Of a DNA stretch of 64,000 bases, positions 1 through 8,673 are shown piece after piece; within the stretch, counting starts at the first letter, position 1; every line of letters starts with the position of its first letter. This stretch comes from Blautia schinkii DSM 10518 (GTDB taxonomy: Bacteria; Bacillota; Clostridia; Lachnospirales; Lachnospiraceae), in assembly GCA_000702025.1 (NCBI GenBank), contig JNKJ01000029.1:19697-83696 (forward strand), in the 5' to 3' direction. The notes under the pieces are model-generated. The model worked only from the letters and a program-made list of their open reading frames with translations. It was not told the origin of the DNA and made no database searches. A program made the position numbers and the translations under genes.

Positions 1-1
1 A

Positions 2-451
2 AAGGCCAAGGACGATATTATCCGCCAGTATGCGGAGTCTACAGTGGCAGTAGCAGATATAAAGATTGCGGTGCGTTCGCAGAAAACCGCAAAATCAATG
101 GAATTCATGAGAAAGGCCATGGCAGAGTGTGATACGCTTAATATTGAGCTTCTCATTCATGCGGCTTTAAGCGGAATGGACGCGGTCATGGATTATCTGG
201 CAGGGACGAAGTATGCCGCAGGTGCGGAGGCATTGGCCGAGTCACCTTCAGCGTTTGAACGTTGGTGCGACAACCAGATTATCGAGACCATCCGGCCGCA
301 GCTCACCAATCCATTCACAATAGGACCTCTGGTAGCCTATGTGCTGGCCAGGGAAAATGAAATCAAGACGGTTCGCATCATTCTGACAGGGAAGCGCAGC
401 AACCTGCCGGAGGAAGCCATCCGGGAAAGGGTAAGGGAGATGTATGTATAA
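2..451 (+). CDS. atpC: V-type ATP synthase subunit C, 3' part
   Basis: C-terminal part of subunit C (the d-like central stalk/cap subunit that sits on the rotor ring of the V/A-type ATPase). The frame is open from base 2 without a stop, so the gene starts before the window; an internal GTG at 44 is not taken as the start. The last third carries the family-typical stretch ENEIKTVRIILTGK (about 30 residues from the end) and ends in REMYV. Its stop overlaps the start of the next gene by 8 nt, which implies translational coupling. The order C-F-A-B-D seen here is the usual clostridial order, so I, K and E subunits are expected just upstream. Confidence 0.93.
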   Translation, partial: KAKDDIIRQYAESTVAVADIKIAVRSQKTAKSMEFMRKAMAECDTLNIELLIHAALSGMDAVMDYLAGTKYAAGAEALAESPSAFERWCDNQIIETIRPQLTNPFTIGPLVAYVLARENEIKTVRIILTGKRSNLPEEAIRERVREMYV

Positions 452-767
452 GATTGCAGTGATCGGCGATTATGACAGTATTTACGGTTTTGCCGCGCTG
501 GGCCTTGACACATTTCCTGTGGAAAGCCCGGAGAAAGGCAGAGAACAGTTTGCCCGTCTGGCTGACGGGGAATATGCGGTCATCTATATCACAGAGCATC
601 TGGCCGCTCAGTTAAAGAATGAGATAGACAAATATAAAGGAGAATTGCTTCCGGCTATTATCCAGATTCCGGGGATTTCCGGAAACACCGGCGCAGGTGT
701 GGAGGGAGTTAAAAAATCCGTGGAAACTGCGGTTGGCTCGGACATTCTTTTCAGCAATGGCGGCTGA
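444..767 (+). CDS. atpF: V-type ATP synthase subunit F
   Basis: Small central-stalk subunit (107 aa, normal length is about 100-110) that links the A3B3 head to the rotor with subunit D. The protein opens with MYKIAVIGDYDSIYGFAALG, the typical Rossmann-like start of subunit F, and contains the PAIIQIPG segment near residue 70 found in this family. It overlaps the end of subunit C by 8 nt. The 73 nt between this stop and subunit A carry only the ribosome site of subunit A, so this is one transcript with its neighbours. Confidence 0.93.
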   Translation: MYKIAVIGDYDSIYGFAALGLDTFPVESPEKGREQFARLADGEYAVIYITEHLAAQLKNEIDKYKGELLPAIIQIPGISGNTGAGVEGVKKSVETAVGSDILFSNGG

Positions 768-840
768 TGTTTTTCAGACGCAGCCGCGGCTTACCCAAAG
801 GCCGGGGCATAAAATTCGAGAAAGCAGGTGATTGGTCCAA

Positions 841-2610
841 ATGAGCAAAGGAACCATTAAAAAAGTAGCAGGACCGCTGGTCATCGCTGAGGGCATGAGA
901 GACGCCAACATGTTTGACGTGGTTCGTGTAAGTAATCAGCGACTGATCGGTGAAATCATCGAGATGCATGGAGATGAGGCTTCCGTTCAGGTATATGAGG
1001 AAACTTCCGGACTGAAACCGGGCGAACCGGTGGAATCCATGGAAGTGCCGCTGTCCGTAGAATTGGGGCCTGGTCTGATCGCCAGCATTTACGATGGTAT
1101 CCAGCGTCCGCTTGACGATATCATGAAGGCAACTCAGAGCAATAACTTGAAGCGTGGTGTGGAGGTTCCCTCCTTAAAGCGCGACAAAAAATGGAATTTC
1201 GTTCCTGTGGCTAAGGTGGGAGAGGAAGTTCAGGGCGGCGACGTCCTGGGTACTGTGGAAGAGACGATCGTCGTTACACAGAAGATCATGGTTCCCCCGA
1301 ATGTCAAGGGTGTAGTCAAAGAGATTAAAGCCGGAGAGTTTACCGTGGAGGAAGTAGTAGCGGTGCTTTCCACAGACGAGGGCGACAAGGAGCTGACCAT
1401 GATGCAGAAATGGCCGGTACGCCGCGGACGTCCTTATAAGAAAAAACTCCCGCCGGAAATGCCGCTTGTAACGGGTCAGCGTGTAGTTGATACCATGTTC
1501 CCCATTGCCAAGGGCGGTGTGGCAGCCGTTCCCGGACCTTTCGGAAGCGGTAAGACCGTTATCCAGCATCAGCTCGCAAAATGGGCGGAGGCTGACATCG
1601 TGGTTTACATCGGCTGCGGTGAGCGTGGAAATGAGATGACCGACGTTCTGAACGAGTTCCCGGAGTTGAAGGACCCGAAAACGGGACAGTCTCTGATGGA
1701 ACGTACTGTTTTGATCGCAAATACCTCCGATATGCCTGTTGCGGCTCGTGAGGCTTCCATTTATACTGGTATCACCATTGCAGAGTATTTCCGTGACATG
1801 GGCTATTCCGTAGCTCTGATGGCAGACTCCACATCCCGTTGGGCAGAGGCTCTTCGTGAGATGTCCGGACGTCTGGAGGAGATGCCCGGTGAGGAAGGTT
1901 ACCCTGCTTACCTGGGTTCCCGTCTGGCACAGTTCTACGAGCGTGCCGGCCACGTGATCTGCAGCGGTAAGGATGAGAGAGAAGGCGCACTGACAGCAAT
2001 CGGCGCTGTATCGCCTCCGGGCGGTGATATTTCCGAGCCTGTTTCCCAGGCAACCCTTCGTATCGTAAAGGTGTTCTGGGGACTGGATTCCAACCTGGCT
2101 TACAAACGTCATTTCCCGGCTATCAACTGGCTGACCAGCTACTCCCTGTATCTGGATGATGTGGGACCATGGTTCAACGGACAGGTAGCTGAGGACTGGA
2201 TGAGCCTCCGTCAGGGAATGATGACACTTCTGCAGGAAGAAGCAGAGCTGGAAGAAATCGTTAAGATGGTTGGTATGGATGCACTTTCACCGGGCGACCG
2301 CCTGAAGATGGAAGCTGCCCGTTCTATCCGTGAGGACTTCCTGCATCAGAACTCTTTCCATGAGATTGATACCTACACCTCACTGGAAAAACAGCATTAC
2401 ATGATGCTTCTGGTGCTTGCATTCTACGAGTCCGGCAAGGAAGCGCTTGAAAAAGGCGCAAATATCAACGATATCGTAAAGATGGCGGTCCGTGAGAGGA
2501 TTGGCCGTTACAAATATACGCAGGAGAATGACCTGAAGGCTGAGTACGAGGCAGTGAGCCGCGAGCTTGCCCAGGAAACTGCAAATCTTTTAGGAAAGGA
2601 GGACCTGTAA
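841..2610 (+). CDS. atpA: V-type ATP synthase subunit A (catalytic)
   Basis: Catalytic nucleotide-binding subunit of the V/A-type ATPase, 589 aa, full length. The P-loop GPFGSGKTV lies near residues 231-239, followed by GERGNEM and the [20 protein letters not shown] region expected for catalytic A subunits; the non-homologous insert typical of A subunits lies at about 115-190. An upstream in-frame TTG at 832 sits only 1 nt from the AGGTG ribosome site at 826-830, so ATG 841 (10 nt away) is the better start. The stop is directly followed by subunit B. The direction of work (Na+ or H+ pumping versus synthesis) cannot be told from this subunit. Confidence 0.97.
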   Translation: MSKGTIKKVAGPLVIAEGMRDANMFDVVRVSNQRLIGEIIEMHGDEASVQVYEETSGLKPGEPVESMEVPLSVELGPGLIASIYDGIQRPLDDIMKATQSNNLKRGVEVPSLKRDKKWNFVPVAKVGEEVQGGDVLGTVEETIVVTQKIMVPPNVKGVVKEIKAGEFTVEEVVAVLSTDEGDKELTMMQKWPVRRGRPYKKKLPPEMPLVTGQRVVDTMFPIAKGGVAAVPGPFGSGKTVIQHQLAKWAEADIVVYIGCGERGNEMTDVLNEFPELKDPKTGQSLMERTVLIANTSDMPVAAREASIYTGITIAEYFRDMGYSVALMADSTSRWAEALREMSGRLEEMPGEEGYPAYLGSRLAQFYERAGHVICSGKDEREGALTAIGAVSPPGGDISEPVSQATLRIVKVFWGLDSNLAYKRHFPAINWLTSYSLYLDDVGPWFNGQVAEDWMSLRQGMMTLLQEEAELEEIVKMVGMDALSPGDRLKMEAARSIREDFLHQNSFHEIDTYTSLEKQHYMMLLVLAFYESGKEALEKGANINDIVKMAVRERIGRYKYTQENDLKAEYEAVSRELAQETANLLGKEDL

Positions 2611-2611
2611 A

Positions 2612-3985
2612 ATGCCAAAAGAATATAGAACCATACAGGAGGTTGCCGGTCCTCTGATGCTGGTAAAGGGCGTAGAGAATGTTTCCTACGACGAGCTTGG
2701 TGAGATCGAGCTTGCCGACGGCGAAACCAGACGCTGCAAGGTATTGGAAATCAACGGAAGCGATGCACTGGTACAGCTTTTCGAAAGCTCCACCGGTATC
2801 AACCTTTCCAACAGTAAGGTACGTTTCCTTGGAAGAAGCATGGAGCTTGGTGTCTCCGGAGATATGCTGGGACGAGTATTCGACGGACTTGGACGTCCCA
2901 TTGACGACGGCCCTGAGATTCTTCCTGAAGAACGCCGTGATATTAATGGTCTGCCGATGAACCCGGCTGCAAGAAGCTACCCGGAGGAGTTTATCCAGAC
3001 AGGAGTTTCCGCAATCGACGGTCTGAACACCCTGGTTCGTGGACAGAAGCTGCCGATTTTCTCCGCATCCGGTCTGCCTCATGCACAGCTTGCTGCGCAG
3101 ATTGCAAGACAGGCAAGAGTTCGCGGAACAAACGAGCAGTTCGCCGTTGTTTTCGCAGCTATGGGTATTACCTTCGAGGAGTCCAACTTCTTCGTAGAGA
3201 GCTTTAAAGAAACAGGTGCAATTGACAGAACAGTTCTTTTTATCAACTTGGCGAATGACCCGGCAGTAGAGCGTATCGCGACACCGCGTATGGCCCTGAC
3301 CGCTGCAGAGTACCTTGCATTTGAAAAGAACATGCATGTCCTTGTAATCCTTACGGATATTACAAACTATGCGGACGCTCTGCGTGAGGTTTCCGCAGCC
3401 CGTAAAGAGGTTCCTGGACGCCGCGGTTATCCGGGATATATGTACACAGACCTTGCGTCTCTGTATGAGCGCGCAGGACGTCAGAAAGGCAAGAGCGGAA
3501 GTATCACCATGATTCCGATCCTTACCATGCCTGAGGATGACAAGACTCATCCGATTCCTGACCTTACCGGATATATTACAGAGGGGCAGATCATTTTGAG
3601 CCGTGAGCTTTACCGTAAAGGTGTAACGCCGCCTATCGATGTTCTTCCGTCTCTGTCACGACTGAAGGATAAAGGTATCGGCGAGGGCAAGACACGCGCC
3701 GACCACTCTAATACCATGAACCAGCTTTTTGCTGCGTATGCCCGTGGTAAGGAGGCGAAAGAGCTCATGACCATCTTAGGTGAGGCTGCTCTTTCCGATG
3801 TTGACCTTATCTATGCGAAATTTGCAGATGCTTTTGAGCAGGAGTATGTTTCCCAGGGTTACATGGCGAACCGTGATATCGAGGAAACATTGAAGATTGG
3901 CTGGAAGCTGCTTTCCATCCTGCCGAGAAGCGAGTTGAAACGTATTGACGATAAATTCCTGGATGAATATTACGGGAAATATTAA
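2612..3985 (+). CDS. atpB: V-type ATP synthase subunit B (regulatory)
   Basis: Non-catalytic nucleotide-site subunit, 457 aa, full length. It has the B-type degenerate P-loop region ([17 protein letters not shown], near residue 150) in place of a Walker A motif, and the conserved [20 protein letters not shown] stretch near residue 260. The ribosome site AGGAAAGGAGG lies within the last codons of subunit A, 1 nt separates the two genes, and translation is probably coupled. It forms the A3B3 head with the preceding gene product. Confidence 0.97.
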   Translation: MPKEYRTIQEVAGPLMLVKGVENVSYDELGEIELADGETRRCKVLEINGSDALVQLFESSTGINLSNSKVRFLGRSMELGVSGDMLGRVFDGLGRPIDDGPEILPEERRDINGLPMNPAARSYPEEFIQTGVSAIDGLNTLVRGQKLPIFSASGLPHAQLAAQIARQARVRGTNEQFAVVFAAMGITFEESNFFVESFKETGAIDRTVLFINLANDPAVERIATPRMALTAAEYLAFEKNMHVLVILTDITNYADALREVSAARKEVPGRRGYPGYMYTDLASLYERAGRQKGKSGSITMIPILTMPEDDKTHPIPDLTGYITEGQIILSRELYRKGVTPPIDVLPSLSRLKDKGIGEGKTRADHSNTMNQLFAAYARGKEAKELMTILGEAALSDVDLIYAKFADAFEQEYVSQGYMANRDIEETLKIGWKLLSILPRSELKRIDDKFLDEYYGKY

Positions 3986-4000
3986 AAGGGGGGATGATTT

Positions 4001-4672
4001 GTGGCATCTACACAGGTGAATCCTACCCGTATGGAGCTGACCAAACAGAAAAAGAAGCTGGTCACCGCAGTGCGCGGACATAAGCTTCTCAAAGACAAGC
4101 GTGATGAGCTCATGCGCCAGTTTCTCGAACTGGTACGTGAGAACATGGAGCTTCGTCTGAAGGTAGAGGCCGGCATCCGCAGCGCCAATACCAACTTCGT
4201 CATTGCCAAAGCCGGTATGTCGGAGGAAACTCTGAACACCGCCCTGATGGCGCCGAAGCAGGAAGTATTCCTGGACACAGACAAGAAGAATGTCATGAGC
4301 GTGGATATCCCGGTCTTTGAGTATAAGACAAGGACTGCGGACGCAAATGATATCTATTCTTATGGCTTTGCCTTTACCTCCAGCGATCTGGACGGAGCAG
4401 TGAAATCCCTGGCGGATGTGCTGCCGGATATGCTGCGCCTGGCCGAGGTGGAAAAGGCCTGCCAGCTCATGTCTGCGGAGATAGAGAAGACGCGCCGCCG
4501 TGTAAACGCGCTGGAGCATGTCATCATTCCGGAGGCTCAGAGAAATATTAAGTATATTACCATGAAATTGGATGAGAACGAGAGAAGTACGCAGATTCGT
4601 CTGATGAAGGTAAAAGATATGATGCTTGAGGAGGCTCACCACTACAAGGAGCGGCCTGCAAGAGAAGCGTAA
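4001..4672 (+). CDS. atpD: V-type ATP synthase subunit D
   Basis: Central rotor-shaft subunit, 223 aa, built mostly of two long helices. It starts at GTG 4001 with a strong AAAGGGGGG ribosome site at 3985-3993; the N-terminus MASTQVNPTRMELTKQKKK and the stretch KRDELMRQFLELVRENMELR are typical for V-type subunit D, as is the C-terminal ALEHVIIPEAQRNIKYI region. It is the last gene of the operon: an intrinsic terminator follows 60 nt downstream. No catalytic residues are expected. Confidence 0.95.
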   Translation: MASTQVNPTRMELTKQKKKLVTAVRGHKLLKDKRDELMRQFLELVRENMELRLKVEAGIRSANTNFVIAKAGMSEETLNTALMAPKQEVFLDTDKKNVMSVDIPVFEYKTRTADANDIYSYGFAFTSSDLDGAVKSLADVLPDMLRLAEVEKACQLMSAEIEKTRRRVNALEHVIIPEAQRNIKYITMKLDENERSTQIRLMKVKDMMLEEAHHYKERPAREA

Positions 4673-4732
4673 GGATATCCGGCTGGCAATGGTCCTGCCG
4701 GTGTCAGGTAAAGATTGAATGCAATATGTATG

Positions 4733-4772
4733 CCGGGGATACGAACTGAAAGGTACGTATCCCCGGTTTTTT
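4733..4772 (+). terminator. Intrinsic terminator of the V-ATPase operon
   Basis: An 11-bp perfect stem, CCGGGGATACG at 4733-4743 with CGTATCCCCGG at 4756-4766, followed by six T. It closes the ATPase operon before the convergent Rpn-like gene. Confidence 0.9.
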
Positions 4773-4836
4773 AATGTATAATGATGATTTTATCTTTTGT
4801 GGGAGGGTAAGAAGCTGTAGGTATATGTAAGTGTGT

Positions 4837-5100
4837 CTACAGGTGGTATTCCTTTAGCAGTTTGGCACAATAGGCGGGCTCCTGTGTTATTTTCGCTATT
4901 TCATTGTTTCTGTTCTCTGCTATTAGGATGGAAACGAGGGAAAGGATACTTGCCTGGCCTAGTTCGAGACCCTGCTTTTTGCCTAACTCAAGACCTTGCT
5001 TTTTGCCTAACTCAAGACCCTGCTTTTTACCAATCCGCAGACCTTCTTGTCTGTTTTCGATTATTTTGTCGGCAAATAAATCATATAAAGCTTCACACAT
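4837..5100 (-). CDS. Possible internal small protein of the Rpn-like gene
   Basis: In the same frame as the Rpn-like gene, an ATG at 5098-5100 (minus strand) is preceded by GGAAGGTG and 8 nt of spacer, a better ribosome site than many full genes here. It would yield an 87-aa C-terminal protein beginning MCEALYDLFADKI and containing all GKKQGLEL repeats. In E. coli, rpn genes encode such in-frame C-terminal small proteins that counteract the full-length nuclease; that precedent makes this more than chance. Expression is not shown by the sequence; this is an inference. Confidence 0.45.
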   Translation of the reverse strand: MCEALYDLFADKIIENRQEGLRIGKKQGLELGKKQGLELGKKQGLELGQASILSLVSILIAENRNNEIAKITQEPAYCAKLLKEYHL

Positions 5101-5742
5101 AATAAGTTCACCTTCCTTCGAGATAAGATTGGCATGGATAAAGGCATTCATAAAATTCTGGTATTCCGGGTCCTCCTGGTGTGTTTCGTAGGCGTTAGCT
5201 AATTCCCTAACCGGAGTCTTCTCATTCAGCTGATTGGTAAGGCAGCGAAGCCAAAGATATCTGTCAGGCGGAAGCTCAGGGAGAATGATTACCTGTATGG
5301 GGAGTATCCCTATGTCTATATGATAAACTCCAGGCATAATTTTTGCAAGAGCTTTAGAATATTTTGTTCTAAAATGCGAAGCTAGTTTTCTGGGAAACTT
5401 GTGCGAAATGAGGGTGAGCGTGATATCGTCCAGATGAGAGGGAAGCTTCAGATAATCGGGAAGAGAAAAAACATAAGAGAGAGCCTTATAGAAGTTTGAG
5501 ACACGCATAGATTCGCCAGGACCTTTATAGTCGATTACATTGTATTGCTTAAAAAATGCGGCGATGGGGGAATCTATGGGAGGACTGTTGGATTTTTTGA
5601 TGATCAGGCAGTCGATGCGCCGCGGACCGGTATTCAAGGTGAGCTCAGTAGAAAAGGAAAGAATATCCGAATAATCGCTAAGCTCGATTTTTAAACCGGA
5701 AATCAGGGCGGAATGCCAGTTTACCTTATACTTGCCGGACAA
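4837..5742 (-). CDS. Rpn/YhgA-like PD-(D/E)XK nuclease family protein
   Basis: 301 aa. The layout matches Rpn-type recombination-promoting nucleases/putative transposases of Firmicutes: a nuclease-like N-terminal half with LTLNTGPRRIDCLIIKK near residues 35-50 and the YNVIDYKGPGESM stretch near 70 (a possible PD-(D/E)XK core, E/D...D...K), then a helical region, then a tail of near-identical 8-residue units (GKKQGLEL) at about 237-261. The start is TTG 5742, with AAAGGAGGT 6 nt upstream. It stands alone and convergent to the ATPase operon. The tail is encoded by a 24-bp tandem repeat, and a well-placed internal ribosome site precedes Met215 (see separate entries). Family assignment is from pattern memory; nuclease activity is inferred. 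Confidence 0.75.
   Translation of the reverse strand: MSGKYKVNWHSALISGLKIELSDYSDILSFSTELTLNTGPRRIDCLIIKKSNSPPIDSPIAAFFKQYNVIDYKGPGESMRVSNFYKALSYVFSLPDYLKLPSHLDDITLTLISHKFPRKLASHFRTKYSKALAKIMPGVYHIDIGILPIQVIILPELPPDRYLWLRCLTNQLNEKTPVRELANAYETHQEDPEYQNFMNAFIHANLISKEGELIMCEALYDLFADKIIENRQEGLRIGKKQGLELGKKQGLELGKKQGLELGQASILSLVSILIAENRNNEIAKITQEPAYCAKLLKEYHL
4961..5032 (-). repeat. 24-bp tandem repeat, three units, inside the Rpn-like gene
   Basis: Units at 4961-4984, 4985-5008 and 5009-5032 are nearly identical and each encode GKKQGLEL or a close variant. Unit length is a multiple of three, so copy-number change would alter tail length without a frameshift. Confidence 0.9.
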
Positions 5743-6129
5743 ATGAGACCTCCTTTGCCAAAGAATTATAAAGGTTGGACATGTAGAATGGATTTTTGCA
5801 TTGTAACTGAGAAAGTACTAAGTAATTACGATAGATTGATAGATAGAAATTTCAGAAGAGTCATAGAAGTATTGTAGAGATTATACAATAGAGAGGTAAT
5901 GATATCAAGCGTTAAATTTGTGACATATCGACAGATGAACGGTTGCAGACACATTATAAGACGCTATATAGTATTGTGAAAATCTGGTTAAATTTCAAAA
6001 TGTTTCTGTTCTAAGATTGGGTTTTATGATATAATCTACTAAATATCCGCTTTACAACCAGAGATATGATGACGTAAGATGATGATATTTTTGCATATTG
6101 GGTGCACCAGAATTTAGGAGGTAATATTT
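5743..6129. other. Intergenic region between the Rpn-like gene and mgsA
   Basis: 387 nt, AT-rich, with divergent genes on both sides. It must hold both promoters. I can point to the mgsA extended -10 at 6027-6035; the Rpn promoter is not clear. No ORF or repeat stands out. Confidence 0.6.
6027..6035 (+). promoter_or_regulatory. Extended -10 promoter element for mgsA
   Basis: TGATATAAT: a perfect TATAAT at 6030-6035 with the TG extension. The -35 position (TGTTCT at 6007-6012, 17-bp spacer) is weak, as is common with extended -10 promoters. The transcript leader would be about 85 nt. Confidence 0.6.
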
Positions 6130-6609
6130 ATGAATATGGATAACGAATATATTCCGTTTACAATCGGAAAACAGAAAAGAATCGCTTTAATCGCCCACGA
6201 TGGCAAGAAACAGGAGCTGATTGAGTGGTGTAATGAGAATAAGGAGATTCTGCAGAAGCATTTTCTGTGCGGAACAGGAACTACGGCGAGATTGATTGCC
6301 GATTACACCGGGCTTCCGGTGAAAGGTTATAACAGCGGCCCGTTGGGCGGTGACCAGCAGATTGGAGCGAAGATTGTGGAAGGTAGCATTGATTTGGTTG
6401 TATTCTTCTCCGACCCGCTTGAGGCCCAGCCCCATGACCCGGATGTAAAGGCGCTGCTTCGAATTGCCCAGGTATATGATATTCCTATGGCAAACAACAA
6501 GTCTACCGCAGATTTTATTATCACCTCTTCCTACATGAATGAGGAATATGTACATGAGGTTCTGAATTTTAACAGAAACGTAGAAAATCGTGTGAATGCC
6601 ATGAAATAA
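6130..6609 (+). CDS. mgsA: Methylglyoxal synthase
   Basis: Converts dihydroxyacetone phosphate to methylglyoxal and phosphate, a bypass of lower glycolysis used when phosphate is short. 159 aa, normal length. The phosphate-binding CGTGTTA motif (near residue 47), SGPLGGDQQIGA with the catalytic Asp (near 77) and DPLEAQPHDPDVKALLR with the conserved His (near 105) are all present. The ribosome site AGGAGGT lies 8 nt before ATG 6130. It is monocistronic: an extended -10 promoter precedes it and a strong terminator follows. Confidence 0.96.
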   Translation: MNMDNEYIPFTIGKQKRIALIAHDGKKQELIEWCNENKEILQKHFLCGTGTTARLIADYTGLPVKGYNSGPLGGDQQIGAKIVEGSIDLVVFFSDPLEAQPHDPDVKALLRIAQVYDIPMANNKSTADFIITSSYMNEEYVHEVLNFNRNVENRVNAMK

Positions 6610-6656
6610 AATAGTCGAGGTGACTGTAAAAGTAGCCGGGGTAATTGCAAAAAAAT

Positions 6657-6712
6657 AGACGGGTTTCACACCAATGATATTTATGTCACTGGTGTGGCAA
6701 CCCGTCTTTTTT
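6657..6712 (+). terminator. Intrinsic terminator after mgsA
   Basis: A long stem, AGACGGGTT...CACACCA (6657-6672) with TGGTGTG...AACCCGTCT (6690-6707), then a T run to 6712. It is separated from the mgsA stop by 47 nt. Confidence 0.88.
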
Positions 6713-6893
6713 ACATATTGGAAAAATAATCTAATTAGTTCCAAACGATACATTATAACTATCCTCGTATATAAAACACTCCGAGAGGATTGCGCTGCGG
6801 CGAAAAGGAATTATGCCGCTTAGGTGCCCTATGAGTTTAAATGGACTTAAATCAACTATAATAGGACTTAACTATAATAGCCTTAAATTGAAC

Positions 6894-8258
6894 TCAAGCA
6901 GCCTCTTTAGATAATCCCCTGTGCAGTCTCCGCAGGAAAAACGCGCAGATAATAATAGACACCAAAGACGCCGCGGGCGCCGCCAGACCCATAGGGTAAA
7001 GTGAATCCGCGGTATAGCGGCTGAGTACATAGGTCACCGGGATTCGTACTGCAAAGGTTGCGACCATACTGTGTGCAAAGGAAATGATTGATTTTCCGTA
7101 GCTGTTAAAATATGCGTTAATGCAGAACACAAAGCTAACCAGTATGCAGTCAATCGTATAGGCACGCAGATATTGGCCGGCAGCAGTGACCACAGCCTGA
7201 TCCTTTGAGAATATCTGCGGCAGCGCTTCCGGGAAAAACTGGGTAAAGACACACATCACAATACCGATGACAAGCGAGTACAATATTCCGAAATGCAGGG
7301 ATTGTCTTGCACGCTTTGCCTGTCCTGCGCCGAGGTTCTGCGCGGACATGGTAGCCACCGCAGAAGAAAATGCCCCGGTGGGCAGCATGGCAAAGACAAT
7401 CACCTTTTCCACCACGCCAACCGCTGCTGATGCTACCAGACCGAGTGTGTTCACAATGGCCGTGATCACCAGGAAGGACACATTCACAAGTGCATCCTGA
7501 ATGGCGAGCGGTACACCTACTTTAAGTATGGCTGATGCATCATTCTTATCAAGCCGGATATCGCGGCGAGTGAAAGCAAAGGGCAGGCCCTTTTTCTTCA
7601 TGAACACCAGGAAAGCCAGGAAACTCACAGTCTGGGCTACAACTGTGGCCACGGCGGCTCCGGCCGCTCCCATATTCATTGCTCCCGCAAGCAGGAAATC
7701 TCCTGCGATATTTACAATACAAGCGATGATAATAAAGTAAACCGGTGTCTTGGAGTCCCCGATTCCGCGGAAAATACCGCTCACAGCGTTATAACCGATG
7801 ATAAAGGGAATACCGCAGGCACAGATAAATATATATTCCCTGGCAAAAGGTACAGCCTGGGCAGGTGTCTCCATAAGTGCTACTGCCTGATTGGTCAGCA
7901 GAGCCATCAAAGGAGAAAGTATTGCCGCCAAAATGACAAACAATACAGCCAGAGTACCCACGGCACTCGCTGCTTTTCGTGCATTCCTCTCACCGATACG
8001 TCTGGCGATGAGAACCGTACCTCCGGTAGAGATGCCAAGGATGATTCCTGTTATGGTCTGCATCACCTGACTTCCAATCGCCACCGCCGACACAGCCGCA
8101 GACCCCGCGTACTGCCCAACAACAAAAAGATCTACGGCACCATACAGCGCCTGCAGAAAGCTCGCCGCCATAAAAGGCATGGCGAATTTCAACAGCGCAG
8201 TGCTGATTTTTCCGTCCAATAATTCATTTTTCTGTGATAGCTGCTCTGTTTTTTCCAA
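6894..8258 (-). CDS. MATE family multidrug/organic cation exporter
   Basis: 454 aa membrane protein with twelve predicted hydrophobic segments in two six-helix halves, the normal MATE layout and length. The N-terminal stretch LLKFAMPFMAASFLQALYGAVDLFVVGQYAG and the repeat of this pattern in the second half (VGVPLAIQDALVNVSFLVI) mark the family; DinF/NorM-like Na+ or H+ coupled export is expected, the substrate is unknown. The start is TTG 8258 with AAGGAGGT upstream. Transcription begins at a consensus promoter (8382-8410), and the short leader contains an intrinsic terminator, so expression is probably conditional. No clear terminator was seen after the gene. Confidence 0.93.
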   Translation of the reverse strand: MEKTEQLSQKNELLDGKISTALLKFAMPFMAASFLQALYGAVDLFVVGQYAGSAAVSAVAIGSQVMQTITGIILGISTGGTVLIARRIGERNARKAASAVGTLAVLFVILAAILSPLMALLTNQAVALMETPAQAVPFAREYIFICACGIPFIIGYNAVSGIFRGIGDSKTPVYFIIIACIVNIAGDFLLAGAMNMGAAGAAVATVVAQTVSFLAFLVFMKKKGLPFAFTRRDIRLDKNDASAILKVGVPLAIQDALVNVSFLVITAIVNTLGLVASAAVGVVEKVIVFAMLPTGAFSSAVATMSAQNLGAGQAKRARQSLHFGILYSLVIGIVMCVFTQFFPEALPQIFSKDQAVVTAAGQYLRAYTIDCILVSFVFCINAYFNSYGKSIISFAHSMVATFAVRIPVTYVLSRYTADSLYPMGLAAPAASLVSIIICAFFLRRLHRGLSKEAA

Positions 8259-8290
8259 TTGAAACCTCCTTGATTTAAGTATGTGATATC

Positions 8291-8344
8291 AAAAAAAGCC
8301 GGATAAGGGAGCAGGAGTTTCACCCGCCATCTTATCCAGCCTGC
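8291..8344 (-). terminator. Leader attenuator of the MATE gene
   Basis: Between the promoter and the MATE start, minus strand: GCTGGATAAG pairs with CTTATCCGGC (one T-G wobble) and is followed by seven T (8297-8291), an intrinsic terminator. A second pairing, GCAGG (8344-8340) with CCTGC (8315-8311), crosses the first stem and could compete with it. This is a candidate attenuator or riboswitch expression platform; I do not recognise the ligand-binding class. Confidence 0.6.
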
Positions 8345-8381
8345 AATTTCAAGAATTACCAGCCCTCCGATGAGCAAAAAA

Positions 8382-8410
8382 ATATTACCACGACAAATAC
8401 ATAAAGTCAA
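8382..8410 (-). promoter_or_regulatory. Sigma-A promoter of the MATE gene
   Basis: TTGACT at 8410-8405 and TAATAT at 8387-8382 on the minus strand with a 17-bp spacer. Confidence 0.8.
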
Positions 8411-8417
8411 GCCCTCC

Positions 8418-8447
8418 GTTGGCTAAGGAAAAAAATCGGTTGGCTAA
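8418..8447. promoter_or_regulatory. Direct repeats GTTGGCTAA, 21 bp apart, next to the MATE promoter
   Basis: Two identical 9-mers at 8418-8426 and 8439-8447, exactly two helical turns apart. The nearer one is 8 bp upstream of the MATE -35 box, the usual place for an activator. It also lies between the two divergent promoters, so it could act on iorA too. Confidence 0.5.
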
Positions 8448-8492
8448 ACAAAGAATTTCCAAATTTTTTTTGCGCTTTAACGCATAAATGCG

Positions 8493-8522
8493 TTGACACA
8501 ACAAGCCCGCCGGGGTTACAAT
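8493..8522 (+). promoter_or_regulatory. Sigma-A promoter of the ior operon
   Basis: Perfect TTGACA at 8493-8498 and TACAAT at 8517-8522 with an 18-bp spacer. It is divergent from the MATE promoter and followed by a structured leader of about 140 nt. Confidence 0.75.
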
Positions 8523-8531
8523 TAAATACTA

Positions 8532-8649
8532 GGGTGACCAGACAAATATGGACCGGAGCCGGGCAGCGGCACAGGCGTGCCGGGCTTTTTCTGATATCGG
8601 GCGCAGAGTGCTGTCCGCCGCCGTCCGGCCCCTATTTGTCTGGCCACTC
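8532..8649 (+). ncRNA. Structured leader RNA upstream of iorA
   Basis: A 17-nt arm at 8532-8548 pairs with 8633-8649 (11 bp perfect core, then one mismatch, CAC/GTG and a G-T wobble), closing an 84-nt GC-rich interior. The interior holds further stems: GGCAC (8568-8572) with GTGCC (8577-8581) followed by GGGCTTTTT, which resembles a terminator, and GGAC (8550-8553) with GTCC (8623-8626). The position between a good promoter and the iorA ribosome site suggests cis regulation. It does not show T-box or other motifs I know. A small mobile palindrome is an alternative. Confidence 0.55.
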
Positions 8650-8673
8650 AAGAGGATTGCAAGGAGGTAACCT

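Noticed and set aside
1174..3550. Long antisense ORFs (about 310 and 360 codons) opposite the ATPase A and B genes
   Set aside because: They lie wholly inside strongly conserved ATPase genes, lack ribosome sites, and have protein sequences with no family pattern. They follow from codon use of the real genes.
4961..5032. Possible CRISPR-like repeat
   Set aside because: Units are directly adjacent, 24 bp, in frame and coding; there are no spacers.
8532..8649. T-box leader for iorA
   Set aside because: No AGGGTGGNACCGCG-type T-box sequence and no specifier stem pattern.
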